Position numbers and translations under genes: made by a program
Assembly: GCA_023853785.1 (NCBI GenBank)
Contig: JAJIRX010000570.1
Location: 62,001-126,000, forward strand
Reading direction: 5' to 3'
DNA length: 64,000 nucleotides
Source of the DNA: Psilocybe azurescens
Lineage: Eukaryota > Basidiomycota > Agaricomycetes > Agaricales > Agrocybaceae
In this document: piece after piece, positions 22,745-34,393 of the stretch
Layout: each line of letters starts with the position of its first letter
How positions within the stretch are numbered: position 1 is the stretch's first letter
Notes under the pieces: model-generated
Databases searched by the model: none
Told to the model about the DNA's origin: nothing
Seen by the model: only the letters and a program-made list of their open reading frames with translations

Positions 22745-24549
22745 TCAGTCGTCGACATCTCTGGGATCGTGGGTCTGCCAATACTTCTCATAATCCTCAT
22801 CGGTCTGAGTCCTAAACTCCGTCGGTCTGGTAATTGGCGTCAGCGAAGTACCTCTGTCCTCAAACTCCTTCAACCTCGCAGATGTATCTGGTCTGCTCTT
22901 GTTGATAGAATAAATCTTGACGCGATGGCAGGAACTGGTAACGTGCAGTCCCCAGTTCCAGGCGCTCCTCACAAAGCTGGGCTGTGTGTTCAAAGAGTTG
23001 TCCCAGCAGCGGACTGTAAGTTCGATCCAACCCTCGGCATCGACAGGAAGATCGATGTGCCATGTGCGCCATGCGAATTTGTGTTTCTTCGATAGGTTCT
23101 CCTGCGGTACTTCATACCAGATGTAACCGCCGTCGCCGGAGACTTCGACGCGTTCGGGCCAGCGTCCACCTCCGGAGTAGGCCCAGCCTTTGACCCTGAG
23201 GATGCCGCCGTGTACGACGACCTGCTTATTCCAAGGTTCCATGATTGCGGATGAGACAGGCATTTCTTGGATTTGAATGCCGCGGGTGTAACTCTGATTG
23301 TGCTTTCCAACCTGTTGGTTGAAGTAGAGATATTCGCGTGATTGAACGGGTGCTCTGGATGGTTCAGTGATGGCTTTGATGCGGTAAAGCCACTTGCACG
23401 ACCGTGCACCGATGTATCCGAAGACAACAGCTCGAAGAGGAAAACCGTGAATCTTTGGCAGAGGTTCGCCATTCATTGACCAGGCAAGGATGACCTCGTT
23501 GGCTTTGACCTTCGACCAGGGTACACTGACGACGTAGTTCATAAGGTTGCCCTGATGGTGGTCAGGATCGACGTTATGAATGATAAATTTAATCGACTGA
23601 CTTGTTTGAAATAGCTGTCTGCACCATAAAATTCTAGGTGCTTTCCTCCTTCAGAGAGACCACCGCAATATTTGATGACTTTCTTCAAACTGACGCCCTC
23701 CCAAACGGCAGTTCCGATGGCGCCCTCGGCCCATGGGGCGTTGATCATTTCGTCGCCCTCGCCTGCATATTCGTTGATTTGTTCAATGCGTCGTGTCCCA
23801 CTACACTGGATGGTGACAGTCTTCTGCACGCGAGGGAATAATTCTTCGTTTTGAAGTTCTGCCAGAGTGATTTTCTTTGGGTTGTTGACCAGACCATCAA
23901 GTTCAAGATAAAAATCACTAGCGTTGATGTTTGGGATACCTCCATGGTTACGCACGAAGTGAAGAGAGTTTGGAGTGATTGACTTCGCAGTCACCAGACG
24001 CTGTGAAGTACCATCAGCGAGCGAAAATCATGTTGATTGCCAGTTCAGCCAACCTTTGGTGGTTCTCCGTTGTATGGGAATTGAAGCAGATGAAGCATGT
24101 CCTTATGCTTCTCCTGGATGACTCGCAGCCAACTTTCCTCTGGCACACTCCACAGATCTCCGCCGATGGCCTTGTGCCACAGCTTCCATCGCACACCCTC
24201 AAGAACAGGGTTCGTATCCGGGATAGGACCCAACTGGAACTCTGGAGGCGGCGGGAATACATACTTCGCAAGAATAGCAGCAGCAAGTTCTTTCTTCTCG
24301 GGGTATTTTTCCCACTCGATGTAGCCCAGCCATCCTTTGCGTTCGTCTTTGAACGGTGATTCCTGATTTGATTCCTCCGTGCCAGGGATATCCTCTGGTT
24401 TGGTGTCATCAAGAAGGCGAAGTTCGGCACCCGCCATTCCTTGTTCCAATTTCCATTCGTCAGGAGGCTAGAGGGTGATAAGCTGAGCAGAAATTCATAA
24501 ACTCAGTGGAATGACATACCTGAACTATTTCTTGGGGCTGTGAATCCAT
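22745..24549 (-). CDS. Sulfite oxidase (molybdopterin type, no heme domain)
   Basis: Molybdenum-cofactor enzyme predicted to oxidise sulfite to sulfate. Four exons, 24549-24520, 24467-24054, 24000-23602 and 23551-22745, join in phase 0 to 549 residues. The start MDSQPQEIVQ/PPDEWK is set by a ten-codon first exon with a GTATGT donor. Visible are the N-terminal region with WLGYIEWEKYPEKK and LLQFPYNGEPP, the Mo domain with HFVRNHGGIPN, the Mo-ligand cysteine at about residue 214 in QCSGTRR, INAPWAEGAIGTAVW, and the dimer domain with GWAYSGGGRWPERVEVS and CWDNSLNTQP. There is no cytochrome b5 or FAD domain, so it is not a nitrate reductase and probably passes electrons to an external acceptor. 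The C-terminus DPRDVDD is not a peroxisomal PTS1. The frame is intact throughout, unlike many neighbours. Confidence 0.93.
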
Positions 24550-26583
24550 TTTTAATGGTTATACGAGGATCAGCCTTGAGCAAAATAAACTTCCAGATGA
24601 AGATAGTTAGGAAAGGCAGCCCTGGGGGGGAACATTTACACGGTTCATGTATAAGTATCCAGAGCGATCTTCCCATTCTGTCAAATGACAGACTGAAAAC
24701 GGGCGACCACGGGATTCTTCGGCGAGTTAGCGTCACCATTGGATGTCTCGGTACATATGTCGACGTTTTCGAAGCATGAATTGCAAGAAGAAAGCAAGAG
24801 CACATTTCCCAGAACATGATCACGTCATAAATAGAGCTTATTGGAGGGTAAACTGGAGAGTGAAGTCATCCTCGTGCCAATGACGCTCATTTGAGTTGAG
24901 CCTTGAAGTGTTAATAACAACGAGGGTCCATCTACACGTACAGCATATGTTAGTCTCTATCTTCTTGGGTCAAGGTGCGGGTCTTGGGTTCTCACACATA
25001 TGTTCATTGCTACATAGTCTATTTTTGTTATCGAATTGGAAATGAGATCTATTGGCCACACTCACGTAGAACATAGGAACTTTTCATTTACTCCTGCATC
25101 CGGCTCATGAAGCTGGCCTCGTGAGCCCGTAAACATCGGTTCGCTATGTTTACAACTGAGATTTGCCTTTCGTTGCCGTGGGAGTAGTTAAGCGGGACGA
25201 CCAGATCCTGCAGATAGGTATTCGCCCCTTTCTTCCATCTCGTTTTGGGTGTGAGCAATACCAGAAACTGACAAAGAGAGTCAGATTCCGGGTCTAGATC
25301 CTGACTCTTTATCTTAATGTCCATACGGCGTTACTCAGTATCAAAGTGTGCCAATTCGTAGTGCAACCCCGTCAGTAGGTCGTTCGAGTAATTGATTCGG
25401 TGGTGGAGGTAAAGCTGACGCCCGTCGCCCGGGTCTGCAATCAGCCGATAAGGCTTAAGCGGAGCTTGGGCGGAGATCTAAACACACTATTCCTGAGCTC
25501 AGGGATTGACGCTCCACACTTAAGGTATGTACAAGCTTGACCATTGCAACATCCGCGGAATAGGTTACAGGAGTAATGACAGACGGTAAGAGAGACTCAT
25601 GGTGTCACATAGCACCAAGACGTCAACAATGCATGCATAATGCACTTAGCCATTGCAACTCGAAATTTGAATGACTTCAAATTTATGTGACTCATCAACA
25701 ACAAACAGCAAAGCTCAACTTGCCATATATTTTTCACTTTGAGAAATGAAGAAACTCCAATCACTAGTAACTGCTCAGGGAATGAAGATACTGTCTCCCA
25801 TAGCAAGGCGGCAGACACGTCGCGTCAGACTCATAGGCCATCCCGACGCGTCATGACTTGCAACGGCGATCATGTGATGCAGTTCCGTATATTTCCTGGC
25901 ATTTGCATTGGGCTCGTCAGTTCAAGAGATAAAGCTGAGTTGCATATATATCCTGCACGTCGTATGCCAAATCAATGATATGGATATAAATGCATTTGGA
26001 ACCAAGAAAGAGAGGAAACGTTGGCCCCGTAGTGGCCACAGGCCAAGAAGCCCAGGCAAATAGATGGGAGCGAATCAGAAGTGTTGTAATGCCAGAAGGT
26101 TTTGGTGAATATTTGTTGCAGGCCAGGCTAAACAAAAGACGACAGTGTTGGGAAAATCAGGGCTTGACCATGTGGAAGATAGTATAATTTTGACTGATGA
26201 AATATACAGGGAAGCGTCGTCGCTCCATAAAGTCAATATAGTGGAGTTGCAAAGAGAAAATAGCGCTGGGCCTTGTGAGTCTTCTATATCGATTTGAATT
26301 CGTTCATGGCATACCCTATGACGGAAAGAAGATCGTGGGTATTAGGAATCGAGTTTGAGACATCGAGCCAAGTACTGAGAGCGCAACGGAGTTGATGGTT
26401 TCTCCAGAGCAAGAGATAGCAAATGTGAAAGAGTAGATATGGAAAGGATGAATTTGCTATGAACAATATCAGTACAGCGAGATAGCTTTCACGGCCCTTC
26501 CTCAGAGATCCGGGCTTACAAGTATTCGCTGAAACATACATTTTGCTATTATCGTCTGCCCAAGTTGCCCCTGCGCGATAATG
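24550..26583. other. Intergenic, about 2 kb
   Basis: No gene or repeat is seen. ORFs on both strands are short and compositionally random. The first 200 bases are the promoter side of the sulfite oxidase gene. Confidence 0.5.
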
Positions 26584-27241
26584 TCATTTAGCTTGGTTCA
26601 CGGAGAAGGGTGAACGCGCGCACCTATTAACCATCACCTCCTCGTGTAGTTTCTTCTTTTCTGCGTTTGCGTGTGCAGTACCCTGGAGAACAGAAATTAT
26701 CTCCCTTGCCAATCTGTCCGAAATATCTTTGCCAGGTCTGCCTTTGCCGTTTGCACCCTTGATAATCCATTCGAGTCCCTGTCTCGTTCTCTGCCTCTCG
26801 CTAAGCGCCATTGGTTTAAGGGTAGTTTTTCCTCCTCCTTTCTTCTGTCTACTGATCTTCACTGCAGGCGACGCGAGAAGAACCGCCTCTTCCACAAGGG
26901 GAACGGGTCTGCTCTTTGTCATGACGTGGAGATGCAGCAACATATTCGAGATTCTTTTGCAGCGGATGCGTATTTTCCATCTTGCATGATCATGGTGGTA
27001 AATAGTTGGAGAATTGGGGATTGTGCTGGTGGAATGTAATGGTGCATGGTCTCGAGATCAATTGGAGGTTTGACGGGAGCCTGCACCACTTCCGGAGGAA
27101 TGACTGAGGGGAGAGTTCCTCTAGGACTTTGGCGGCTTCATCCTCCTGGGCGCTGAGTGTTGCTGCTGTGCTCATCCGACATGTTTGTCTGGGGACGAGA
27201 CGAGGTATAAGACCCACCCTTTGCCGCAGTGCCGACAGCAT
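26584..27241 (-). CDS. RSM7: Mitochondrial ribosomal protein uS7 (frame broken twice)
   Basis: Small-subunit mitoribosomal protein that binds the 3' domain of 12S/16S-type rRNA. The N-terminus MLSALRQRVGLIPRLVPRQ is Arg-rich without acids, a mitochondrial presequence; an in-frame ATG at 27295 would add 18 residues. The uS7 core reads APVKPPIDLETMHHY, LFTTMIMQDGKYASAAK, NMLLHLHVMTKSRPVPLVEEA, then the signature LSERQRTRQGLEWIIKGA and ISDRLAREI. Two single-base breaks interrupt it: at GGGG 27108-27111 (C4 on the coding strand; C5 restores EELSP to SVIPPEVVQ) and at TTTT 26955-26958 (A4; A5 restores AAK-RISNM). Both are missing-base changes in homopolymers. The annotated stop may be inside an intron (GTGCGC donor after MVNR), giving a different C-terminus. 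The family is clear. Consensus error is likelier than loss, since this gene is normally essential for mitochondrial translation. Confidence 0.85.
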
Positions 27242-27295
27242 AAGTGTTGTTCGCAAAAAACTGGCGCGTAAATATGCCTTTGCCAGGCAAGGCAA

Positions 27296-27954
27296 GTGCG
27301 CTATTTGTTCTTGTATCGCACCGTCCTTGAGTAAGTATCACGTGAAGGTTTCTGCAGACTACTGAGTCCGTGCTCGACATTGGTCCTCGTGTCCTTCATC
27401 CACTCATGGCTACTTACTCGGTCCCAAAAAGACAACAAACGTTCTCCTCAAAAGGCCCTATTTGATGGAACCCTAAAATCCTATATTCCAATCGATTGTC
27501 TTCTCGCAAATTCCAGAAATTGCTCTCGAGAAACAAGTTTCAAGAACAAACGTCGCTGTCCAATAAGAATAACAATTGGGCTTTTTGTATCCCTCATGGA
27601 ATTATGCGTCTCGGATGGGTGTGTGCCCCAAAAATATGTCTCTACAGCCTCCTGATGTGAATTGATAAGCACAGGGATGGCGTTCGGCGCAAGGTCACAG
27701 TTACGTCGTCGGGCTTCGCACACTTGTTGCAAGGGCCAGTAGATATGGGCCATGGTACTACCGTCTACTATCGCCGTGGTAATCTGACCTATTGTCTATT
27801 TGTACAAAGTCATCATCCCGTGCGTAAGCTCTTGTTCTGCTGGGTCCATCATATATGAATCGGTATTCTTTTGCTTTGCAGTGCCTCATTTTCCTTATTC
27901 CCCCATTTTCTTGATCTGTTTTTGCCTCGTTGCACTGACATCGTTTTGACAACG
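27296..27954. other. Between uS7m and the first BTB gene
   Basis: A minus ORF at 27481-27753 (90 codons) has an even composition but no recognisable motif and no clear splice partners. It could be a small hypothetical gene; I cannot support it further. The rest is divergent promoter DNA. Confidence 0.3.
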
Positions 27955-29156
27955 ATGGTCATGGAGCACCAACGCCTTCGATACAAACCACCAAGAAGCT
28001 CATCAAACTGCGACTCGACGTCTTTCTCCATGCATACACTACATCGCAAGACTGCCCTTGCTGTGAAGGATGAGACGCAATTGGGGGTTGCAGGGCCTAG
28101 CAAACCGAAGCTATGCTTCGTACGGGTGGAAGATTCTCTTTTCAAGGTGAATACCTAATCTATTGGCTACTTTATCTCATTCATGATATGCATCATATAG
28201 GTGCCCGAAACCTTCTTTCGACAAATGCCACAAGAAATTCAGGAGCACACCAAATTCTCTTCGGGACTAGGAAAGACTCCAGAAAAACCAATTCTACTGG
28301 TCGGACATTCCAACCATCAGTTTAGACAATTTCTCGACTCATACAATTCATAGTAAGCATATCTTAAGATCGCCTCTGGGTTGCATCTCATCTGTGGCCT
28401 GTCTTCGTATCTCAGCCCTTCTCTGGATTCCCAATCCATAGATATAGACAATCTTCTTACTATCGGCGAACTATCCTATTTGTATCAGCAGCGCCATCTC
28501 GCCCATTGGTTCATGCCAATATTCAAGGAGTTTGTGACATCGCATCAGACGGCGCTGCGAAAGGCCACGAATAGTATCTACGTCCGTGCGATGAAGCTCG
28601 GAATGGCCTATGGCAGCAGGGAACTGTGCTCTTCGATATCAACAAAATGGATAACGCGGATGCACTGGCGCGAACTTGATCCATTATCGGCTCTGCTCTT
28701 CGCGGACACATATGGCATGCGCGAACTTCTGAGTCACGCGTGTTACATCTATTTAATGCTGGTCTACCGGCGTATCCAGCTATCGCAGGACATTGATTCA
28801 AAGGGACTGCTCACTCCGCGACAGAAAACCCACGTTATGTCGGGGTATCACTCTCTGTCTGCTTATTGGAACCATCTACGTCTTAACCCGCCTGATTTCG
28901 AGCCAGATCCGGTATGTGGATCGCACTCGCAGTGCGTCGGAGCGTGGAGGCTCAGGTGGCTGGCCGCTGCGGAAAAGAGTACCCGCTCCCAGAAGTGGAC
29001 GTTCTTGGACGGTTGATGTACATAGAACGATGTTTGCGAGAAGACATGCTTGTTGGTGTGGTTCTCAATCGTGCATGTAAGGCATCAGCCCTGAGGGTGG
29101 TGTCTGTCAAGAGAGAAATGGTGTCAAGGCAGCTGCATCATCATTTCGATTTGTGA
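27955..29156 (+). CDS. BTB/POZ-type protein, agaric family
   Basis: Member of the expanded agaric family of BTB proteins, presumed protein-protein adaptors. Exons 27955-28146, 28201-28352 and 28416 onward splice in frame. The BTB-like start is FVRVEDSLFK/VPETFFRQM (the LFKVP-type motif sits on the first intron, as in the second copy at 34.4 kb), followed by PILLVGHSNHQFRQFL, then a helical region and a CGSHSQCVGAWRLRW motif (Cys-x2-His-x2-Cys then Trp). The primary frame stops at 29014-29016, but the family C-terminus continues in the next frame (EVDVLGRLMYIERCL to LHHHFDL, stop 29154-29156). A single missing A in AAAA at 28973-28976 would join them. The second BTB gene has the same VDVLGRL segment, which supports the join. 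Molecular role unknown. Confidence 0.75.
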
Positions 29157-30982
29157 TGTTTATTTAGTTTATGCCCTATAATTGTTATTAGCTTGTCGCA
29201 ATGCTTTCCGCGTTTTATGGTCTTTCAATGCATTATATAGTAGGCAATGGTATGTACTTGATACATTCTCGGATTTCACATCTTACGCTACTAGTACGCT
29301 ACTAGTACACCTACTTATTCAGTTGATAGTAGCTAATTGATACGAATGAAGTCCCCAGTTGTTGCCAGTTGATAATACTCAGATCAAAAATAACTACGTC
29401 CCTCTTTCATATCCATGACTAGGTCGAATAGACACTCCGACCACCAAAAATTTCCTCGAATGGAAGCTCAGAGCTGTCACCTGTAGCACTAGAGTACGAC
29501 ATACATCGCGGACAGTACTAGTTAAGCGTTTAAGAATAAATGCAAGGAGAATAAGAAAGAGTTACAAAGTAGATGAAGCTCGAATCACCAAATATAATGT
29601 TCAGAACTTCTTCCTACAAGACTGAACAATCCAGCTTGCCAATCCGTTTTGGGAGAACTTCCATCGGAATACGGCAGGCTGTGTGGACCCTTCACGGTGT
29701 CTTATATCGGCCGGCCGGCAGTAAACTTCTGGCCAGGAAAATGCTTTTCAGATGCGCTGTTCTGAAAATATGGGTGATACAGTTTAATCGGATCTTTGCG
29801 AGGATCTTTTGAGGTCTGTCGCTGGAACTGACGCCCATGTAAAATGCGCCTTTCAATGGTGTAAAGGCTTGAGAGGGGTGTCGTTCGATTGTCGAGTAAT
29901 TAGATGTGATTAAAAAAATGGTTCCTAAAGAAAACTGAGTACGGCCTAATGCCCAAGATCAGGAGCTGAGCACAAATCAAATGACATAAGAGCAGCCAGA
30001 ATAGTTGGTATTTTGCTTTTCTCGTAGAAAAGATACTCTCCAGAGATCGGGATATTTGGTGCTGAGAAGTCGAGGACAGCATCTCTTTACAGCTTGGTTG
30101 AACCCTCAAAGTCGATCCTTCGAAGGTCGCCAGCAATAGTAAAGATAATTGCTGCGTCCAAGTCAAGCGATTCTATTGAATCGACTATCTGACCTGACAC
30201 TCCCAGAATATCTTTCACGACAGCCGTGCAGACAGGAAATTACGGCGAGGTGAAGGACAGAACGGACGCAGAAAACTTCTTCAGGTCCTTCCTGTGTTCT
30301 GGATGTTAACTGACGTGAGTAGGGTTCGAAGTATCGGGATGATGATGATGAGTTCATGGATGTCAGGGTTTAATGAAGAGGGGTCTTCTAGTGTGGGAAG
30401 GAACATAGCCAGTCTTCACACTCCGCGGCAAACGCCGATGCGAGAGGTTCGGCGCCCTTCCACTTCCTTGACTTCCTCAGCACTCTATCCACCATATACT
30501 GACGACGACATTCACGGCCTTCTTCGACAAAGGCGTCGGGTGATCTATTAGGCCTTGTTAACCCGTCTGAAACTTGCACCTTTGACACGAATCTCCCGGT
30601 GCCTCCGAATTCTGCTACAGTCGTGGGCTTGAAATCGCTTTTAGTCATTCTTTTGGGATAATCCTATACTGCTTGTCGCCTCCTACCCGTTCGGTCTTTT
30701 ATGAAAAGACTAGGTCTGTCGCCAGAATATGTGACATCGCCTGCTTCGTTCCTTGTGATCTATGTTCTGAAGATCCACGGACTTCTGTTCTAGGTCACTC
30801 CGACTCCGAGTCTCCTGAGTCCTCGTGTCCTTCCTAAGCTGTGTCTACTTAATTCTATTTTTATCTTTGGAGCCTATGAAACGGTGAATCGAATCCGACT
30901 AATAATTCTTATAAAAGGCAAGAGTGGAATGAAGCATTCCATTACGGATCTAGTCTTTCCTATTTTCTGACATTAGCCAGCC
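29157..30982. other. Intergenic with a short tandem repeat
   Basis: No supported gene. A perfect duplicate of the 11-mer TACGCTACTAG lies at 29284-29305. A minus ORF at 30388-30648 is hydrophilic and lacks motifs. The last 80 bases hold the promoter of the first small secreted gene. Confidence 0.4.
30910..30917 (+). promoter_or_regulatory. TATA box of secreted gene 1
   Basis: TATAAAAG lies 66 bases upstream of the ATG at 30983, a spacing usual for strongly expressed fungal genes. Call by sequence only. Confidence 0.6.
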
Positions 30983-31536
30983 ATGAAATTCTCAACTGTT
31001 CTCTCCACCATCGCTTTGTGCTCTCTCTCAGCCTCTGCCCAGAGTGCAGTGCTCAGCTATCCTCGAGATGGTACCAAAGTGCAAGCTGGTTCAAAGCTCA
31101 CCGTAGAGGTTGATCGACCGGTATGTTTTTGTCTATGACTATGAAATATACTTTACGGCAGTAGCTAAGCTTGTTGTAATAGAACACCCTGTCTGGATCA
31201 ACAGAAGTTGCAGTTGTCATTGCCGTTAACTCTTGCAATAATGGTGTCTGCGCTTCACCCCAGGCCATTCTCGGTCAGATACTCTACAATGGTCCATTCA
31301 ACCCTCAATACCAGTCGAGCGCCATTGGATACCAGATCCCGGGCCAGAATTTCACCGTTACCTTGCCATCAGATCTTGGTAAAGGACCAGCCTCTCTCAA
31401 TGTCTTCCATGTAGCTTTGTATGGTGTAAGTAGTGTTTCCTTTCCTTGATTAATTCGTATCTCATCAAGACATTTACAGGCTGGCCGAGCTATCCCTCTT
31501 ACCGAAACCTTGAACACGACCATCGTAGTCCAATAA
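30983..31536 (+). CDS. Small secreted protein, copy 1 of a tandem pair
   Basis: Predicted secreted protein of 145 residues from exons 30983-31120, 31183-31425 and 31480-31536, all joins in phase 0. A signal peptide (MKFSTVLSTIALCSLSASAQ) is followed by a short beta-rich domain: YPRDGTKVQAGSKLTVEVDRP, SGSTEVAVVIAVNSC, LGQILYNGPFNPQYQ, GQNFTVTLPSDLGKG and a C-terminal strand TLNTTIVVQ. Two cysteines lie in the loop NSCNNGVC. The pattern suggests an Ig-like beta sandwich; this is inference. I have seen no known enzyme motif. It is paralogous to the gene at 32344 (same exon layout, STEV, ILYNG/ILFNG and NFTVT blocks). A cell-wall or extracellular role is likely; function unknown. Confidence 0.88.
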
Positions 31537-32343
31537 TCGGACAGCTTCACTTGTATCGGACACGGACAACGGACAAACATAGATTACAGAGTTACGAACA
31601 TTGCACATGTGTTAATCTTTTACTACTTCTATCCCTATTACTAGTCGTACGTTGTTGACGTCAGTGGTCTATCTAAAATGGTGCTACTTAAATACTACTC
31701 CAAGCCATCAACATCCGTGATTCAAAACTAAATGAATGAAGCCACGACCGTCGGATGGCTATTCTAGCAAGTTACAAATATTTGGACCTTTAAATGTCAA
31801 AGTTTCGGACAATCCAACCACCGACCATCTACCTGCACTTCCGTTCCTAATTTAAATATACCTGATAATTATCGCTAATGTTCGGAATTCTGACAATCAT
31901 CCTCGTTGCTGCAACAAAGCGTCTCGCGTCGCCCATTTGTGTGATGACATGTCAGAGACGAAGTGCTCCACTTGTGGCTCCGAGCTTGAATTGCCTTGAG
32001 GCTCCCATTTCATCTAAAGATAGACTTCCTGGATTCACGATGGAGTAGTCTCTTCTCAAAATCAAGGCAAACAAAAGAATGGGGTCATATGATATACCAT
32101 CGGAGATGAAAACGTTATGCGGCTTCTACTACTGGTACTGTGGTACTCCGTTTTAGTTAGATTTTGATAGAGGCACTGGCAGTTGAGATAGTTATCATGT
32201 ATGCGAGAGCGTCAGAGAATGTAGATGTTGCATGGCATAGCTCATTTCTAGTATGGTTAATCCCACGAGCGTCAGTTAACGCGCCTATAAATTGAGGCAT
32301 GAAGGCCATTGAACGATCCACAACTGCCAACTCGAACATCACC
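31537..32343. other. Spacer between the two secreted paralogues
   Basis: An 800-base spacer without a gene. A TATAAAT at 32285-32291 belongs to the downstream copy. Confidence 0.5.
32285..32291 (+). promoter_or_regulatory. TATA box of secreted gene 2
   Basis: TATAAAT lies 59 bases upstream of the ATG at 32344, nearly the same spacing as in the first copy. Confidence 0.55.
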
Positions 32344-32926
32344 ATGAAGTTCCTGCCCTCGCTTGTGGCATGTGCTTGCATCATCGGAGCTGCTGCTCAA
32401 CGAAGCTTCCTCGCAAATCCCGCAGAAGGATCAGTCATCCATCCCGAAAAGCACTTTACCGTCCAGCTCGTCCGCCCAGTGAGCAAAACAGATAGATCGA
32501 ATAAGAAACTTCATTGCAATTACTCACCGTATTCCCATTTCGGGACGCCAGAATAGCATTGAAGGTTCCACAGAGGTCGGCCTCGTCATCGGACTCCTCT
32601 CGTGCCCTGCCGATACCCATCCGGTTGGATGTGCGCCTCCTGACGCAGAGCTCGGCTCAATACTGTTCAATGGCAACTTCAAACCTACCATCCATGAGAT
32701 ACCAGGGGAGCCGTACGAGAATTTCACGGTCACCGTACCGAGCGGATTTCCTTCCGGTACTGCGCAGCTCTCTACAGCTCGTTTTCACTTGATTGGGGTA
32801 AGCAAGCTTCCTGACTTTAAAGAAAGATTTAACTCACCTTTCTTTCTCCTGCTTGACGTTAATAACTGGCAGGCCGGACCATCACCTATACTTGAGTTCA
32901 ACAACGTAACCCTCAACGTCGTATAG
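32344..32926 (+). CDS. Small secreted protein, copy 2 of a tandem pair
   Basis: Paralogue of the gene at 30983, 144 residues, exons 32344-32478, 32552-32797 and 32873-32926 with phase-0 introns at equivalent positions. The signal peptide MKFLPSLVACACIIGAAAQ is followed by NPAEGSVIHPEKHFTVQLVRP, EGSTEVGLVIGLLSC, LGSILFNGNFKP, YENFTVTVPSGFPSG and VTLNVV. The cysteine loop (SCPADTHPVGC) is longer than in copy 1. Identical architecture with clearly diverged sequence points to an old tandem duplication. Function unknown; extracellular location predicted from the signal peptide. Confidence 0.88.
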
Positions 32927-34393
32927 GATCAAAAGCAAGATTAGACAGCCTTTTTGATGTCTAATCTATACATAAATCCGTAAAGATGTCATTAAATTAC
33001 CGAACACTTACAAACTTGGATCACAAAAGCAAAAAATTCCATCCGTTGTGCTAATGTTGATACCCCTTAGACCAAGTTGGGATTGGTGACTGGATTTTAT
33101 AATCGGTCTGAACGCTGATTCGTCGTAGGATAATTGTGGTAGAAGGAGTCACATCGGGAAAACCTTATGCGAGGCAATGAGATACTAAGCAAGGGTGTTC
33201 CCTGAATAGAACCAGAAGACTGAAGCATTGGAAGGGGGAAAGAGAGTGGATCCATCCATTGGCATCCAGTATAAAGTAAGGATTTTGATCTGGGATGATC
33301 ATTATGCACAGGTTGCCTCACTAGAGCCGTTTCAAGTCAAGCCAACATCGATGGTTAGAAACGAGCCAGAAGTTGATGTCAAACCTGCTACGAGGAACTG
33401 ACAGCCAAAATATCGAGTGAAAGCGGTTGCCAGGACAAACATTTGATGGACAAGAATAAACCACGATGTTTGCACTCAAGGCTTGAGTCCAAGATCGGCT
33501 GTTGAGTGATACGACAGTGGTATGGCGAATAATTACAGTCTTCATACCGGTACAATGTCCTGTTCGGACCAGAGGCAAAATTCAAGTACGTTAAAGCGTT
33601 GTAATGGTGTGAAGAATACTGGAGGTTCACAAGCCGTGAGGCGGTTGTTGGTGGCTTGGTGGCTTGGTGGAGGCTGGAACTTGGCTAGAACCAAGTTGGA
33701 ACCAAGTTGGACGCTCAAAAGTCACGACCATTTCATTGATGCGTTAATTGGCAAACCGCGACAAAACAAACAGAGCGTTCGCATTTGGATTAGCCGAAAT
33801 TCATGGACCTTTCAACATCGTCGTCAACGCTGAGCGGCCTGAACTATTAAAACATCAATCTTCAAGTTTCTTTACAAAGACAATCCAATGGCCTTATGCG
33901 TCAAATCTCATTCAGTATGTTAGATCTTCCATTTATCTTTTCTTTCATGCACTTATCAAGTAAACAATTACATACACGATATAGTTGTGTCTGTCACCGC
34001 GACTGATCCTTTGTTTGGAACTTGTCATGCAAGTGGAGAAACAAGCAAGCAGTCTATTGAAGAGGACAAAGGACTTCTCTCAACTGTCTACCTTCTACAA
34101 AGGACAATCTTTTTCATCCATCAGACATACATGATTGTGCTTGATATACCTCAAAATCAGCCACGCTGCAAGCACTCATACAACACCAGCCTCCGAACCC
34201 ACGTGGGTGCTTCATGTTCTTTCACCCACATACATACCCACATTCTGAATGAAGCCTTACTCACCTAAGCTGCCCCAGCTTTCTTTCATCGCCTCCACCC
34301 TTGGATACAAGAAGAGAAACGCTTGACGCGGGCATCATTGCTTGAAGCGCTATTCGACTCCGTCACGTCCACACTTCGTTCATATAGACCTCG
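32927..34393. other. Intergenic with small tandem repeats
   Basis: No gene is supported. Direct repeats lie at 33650-33670 (GGTGGCTT units) and 33688-33709 (two copies of GAACCAAGTTG, with an inverted TTGG next to them). The last part is the promoter of the second BTB gene. Confidence 0.45.

Noticed and set aside
22745..24549. Nitrate reductase
   Set aside because: No cytochrome b5 or FAD/NAD domains; the whole chain fits a stand-alone sulfite oxidase.
29284..29305. 11-base duplicate as a CRISPR or attachment-like repeat
   Set aside because: Only two units and no spacer; simple slippage repeat in a eukaryotic genome.
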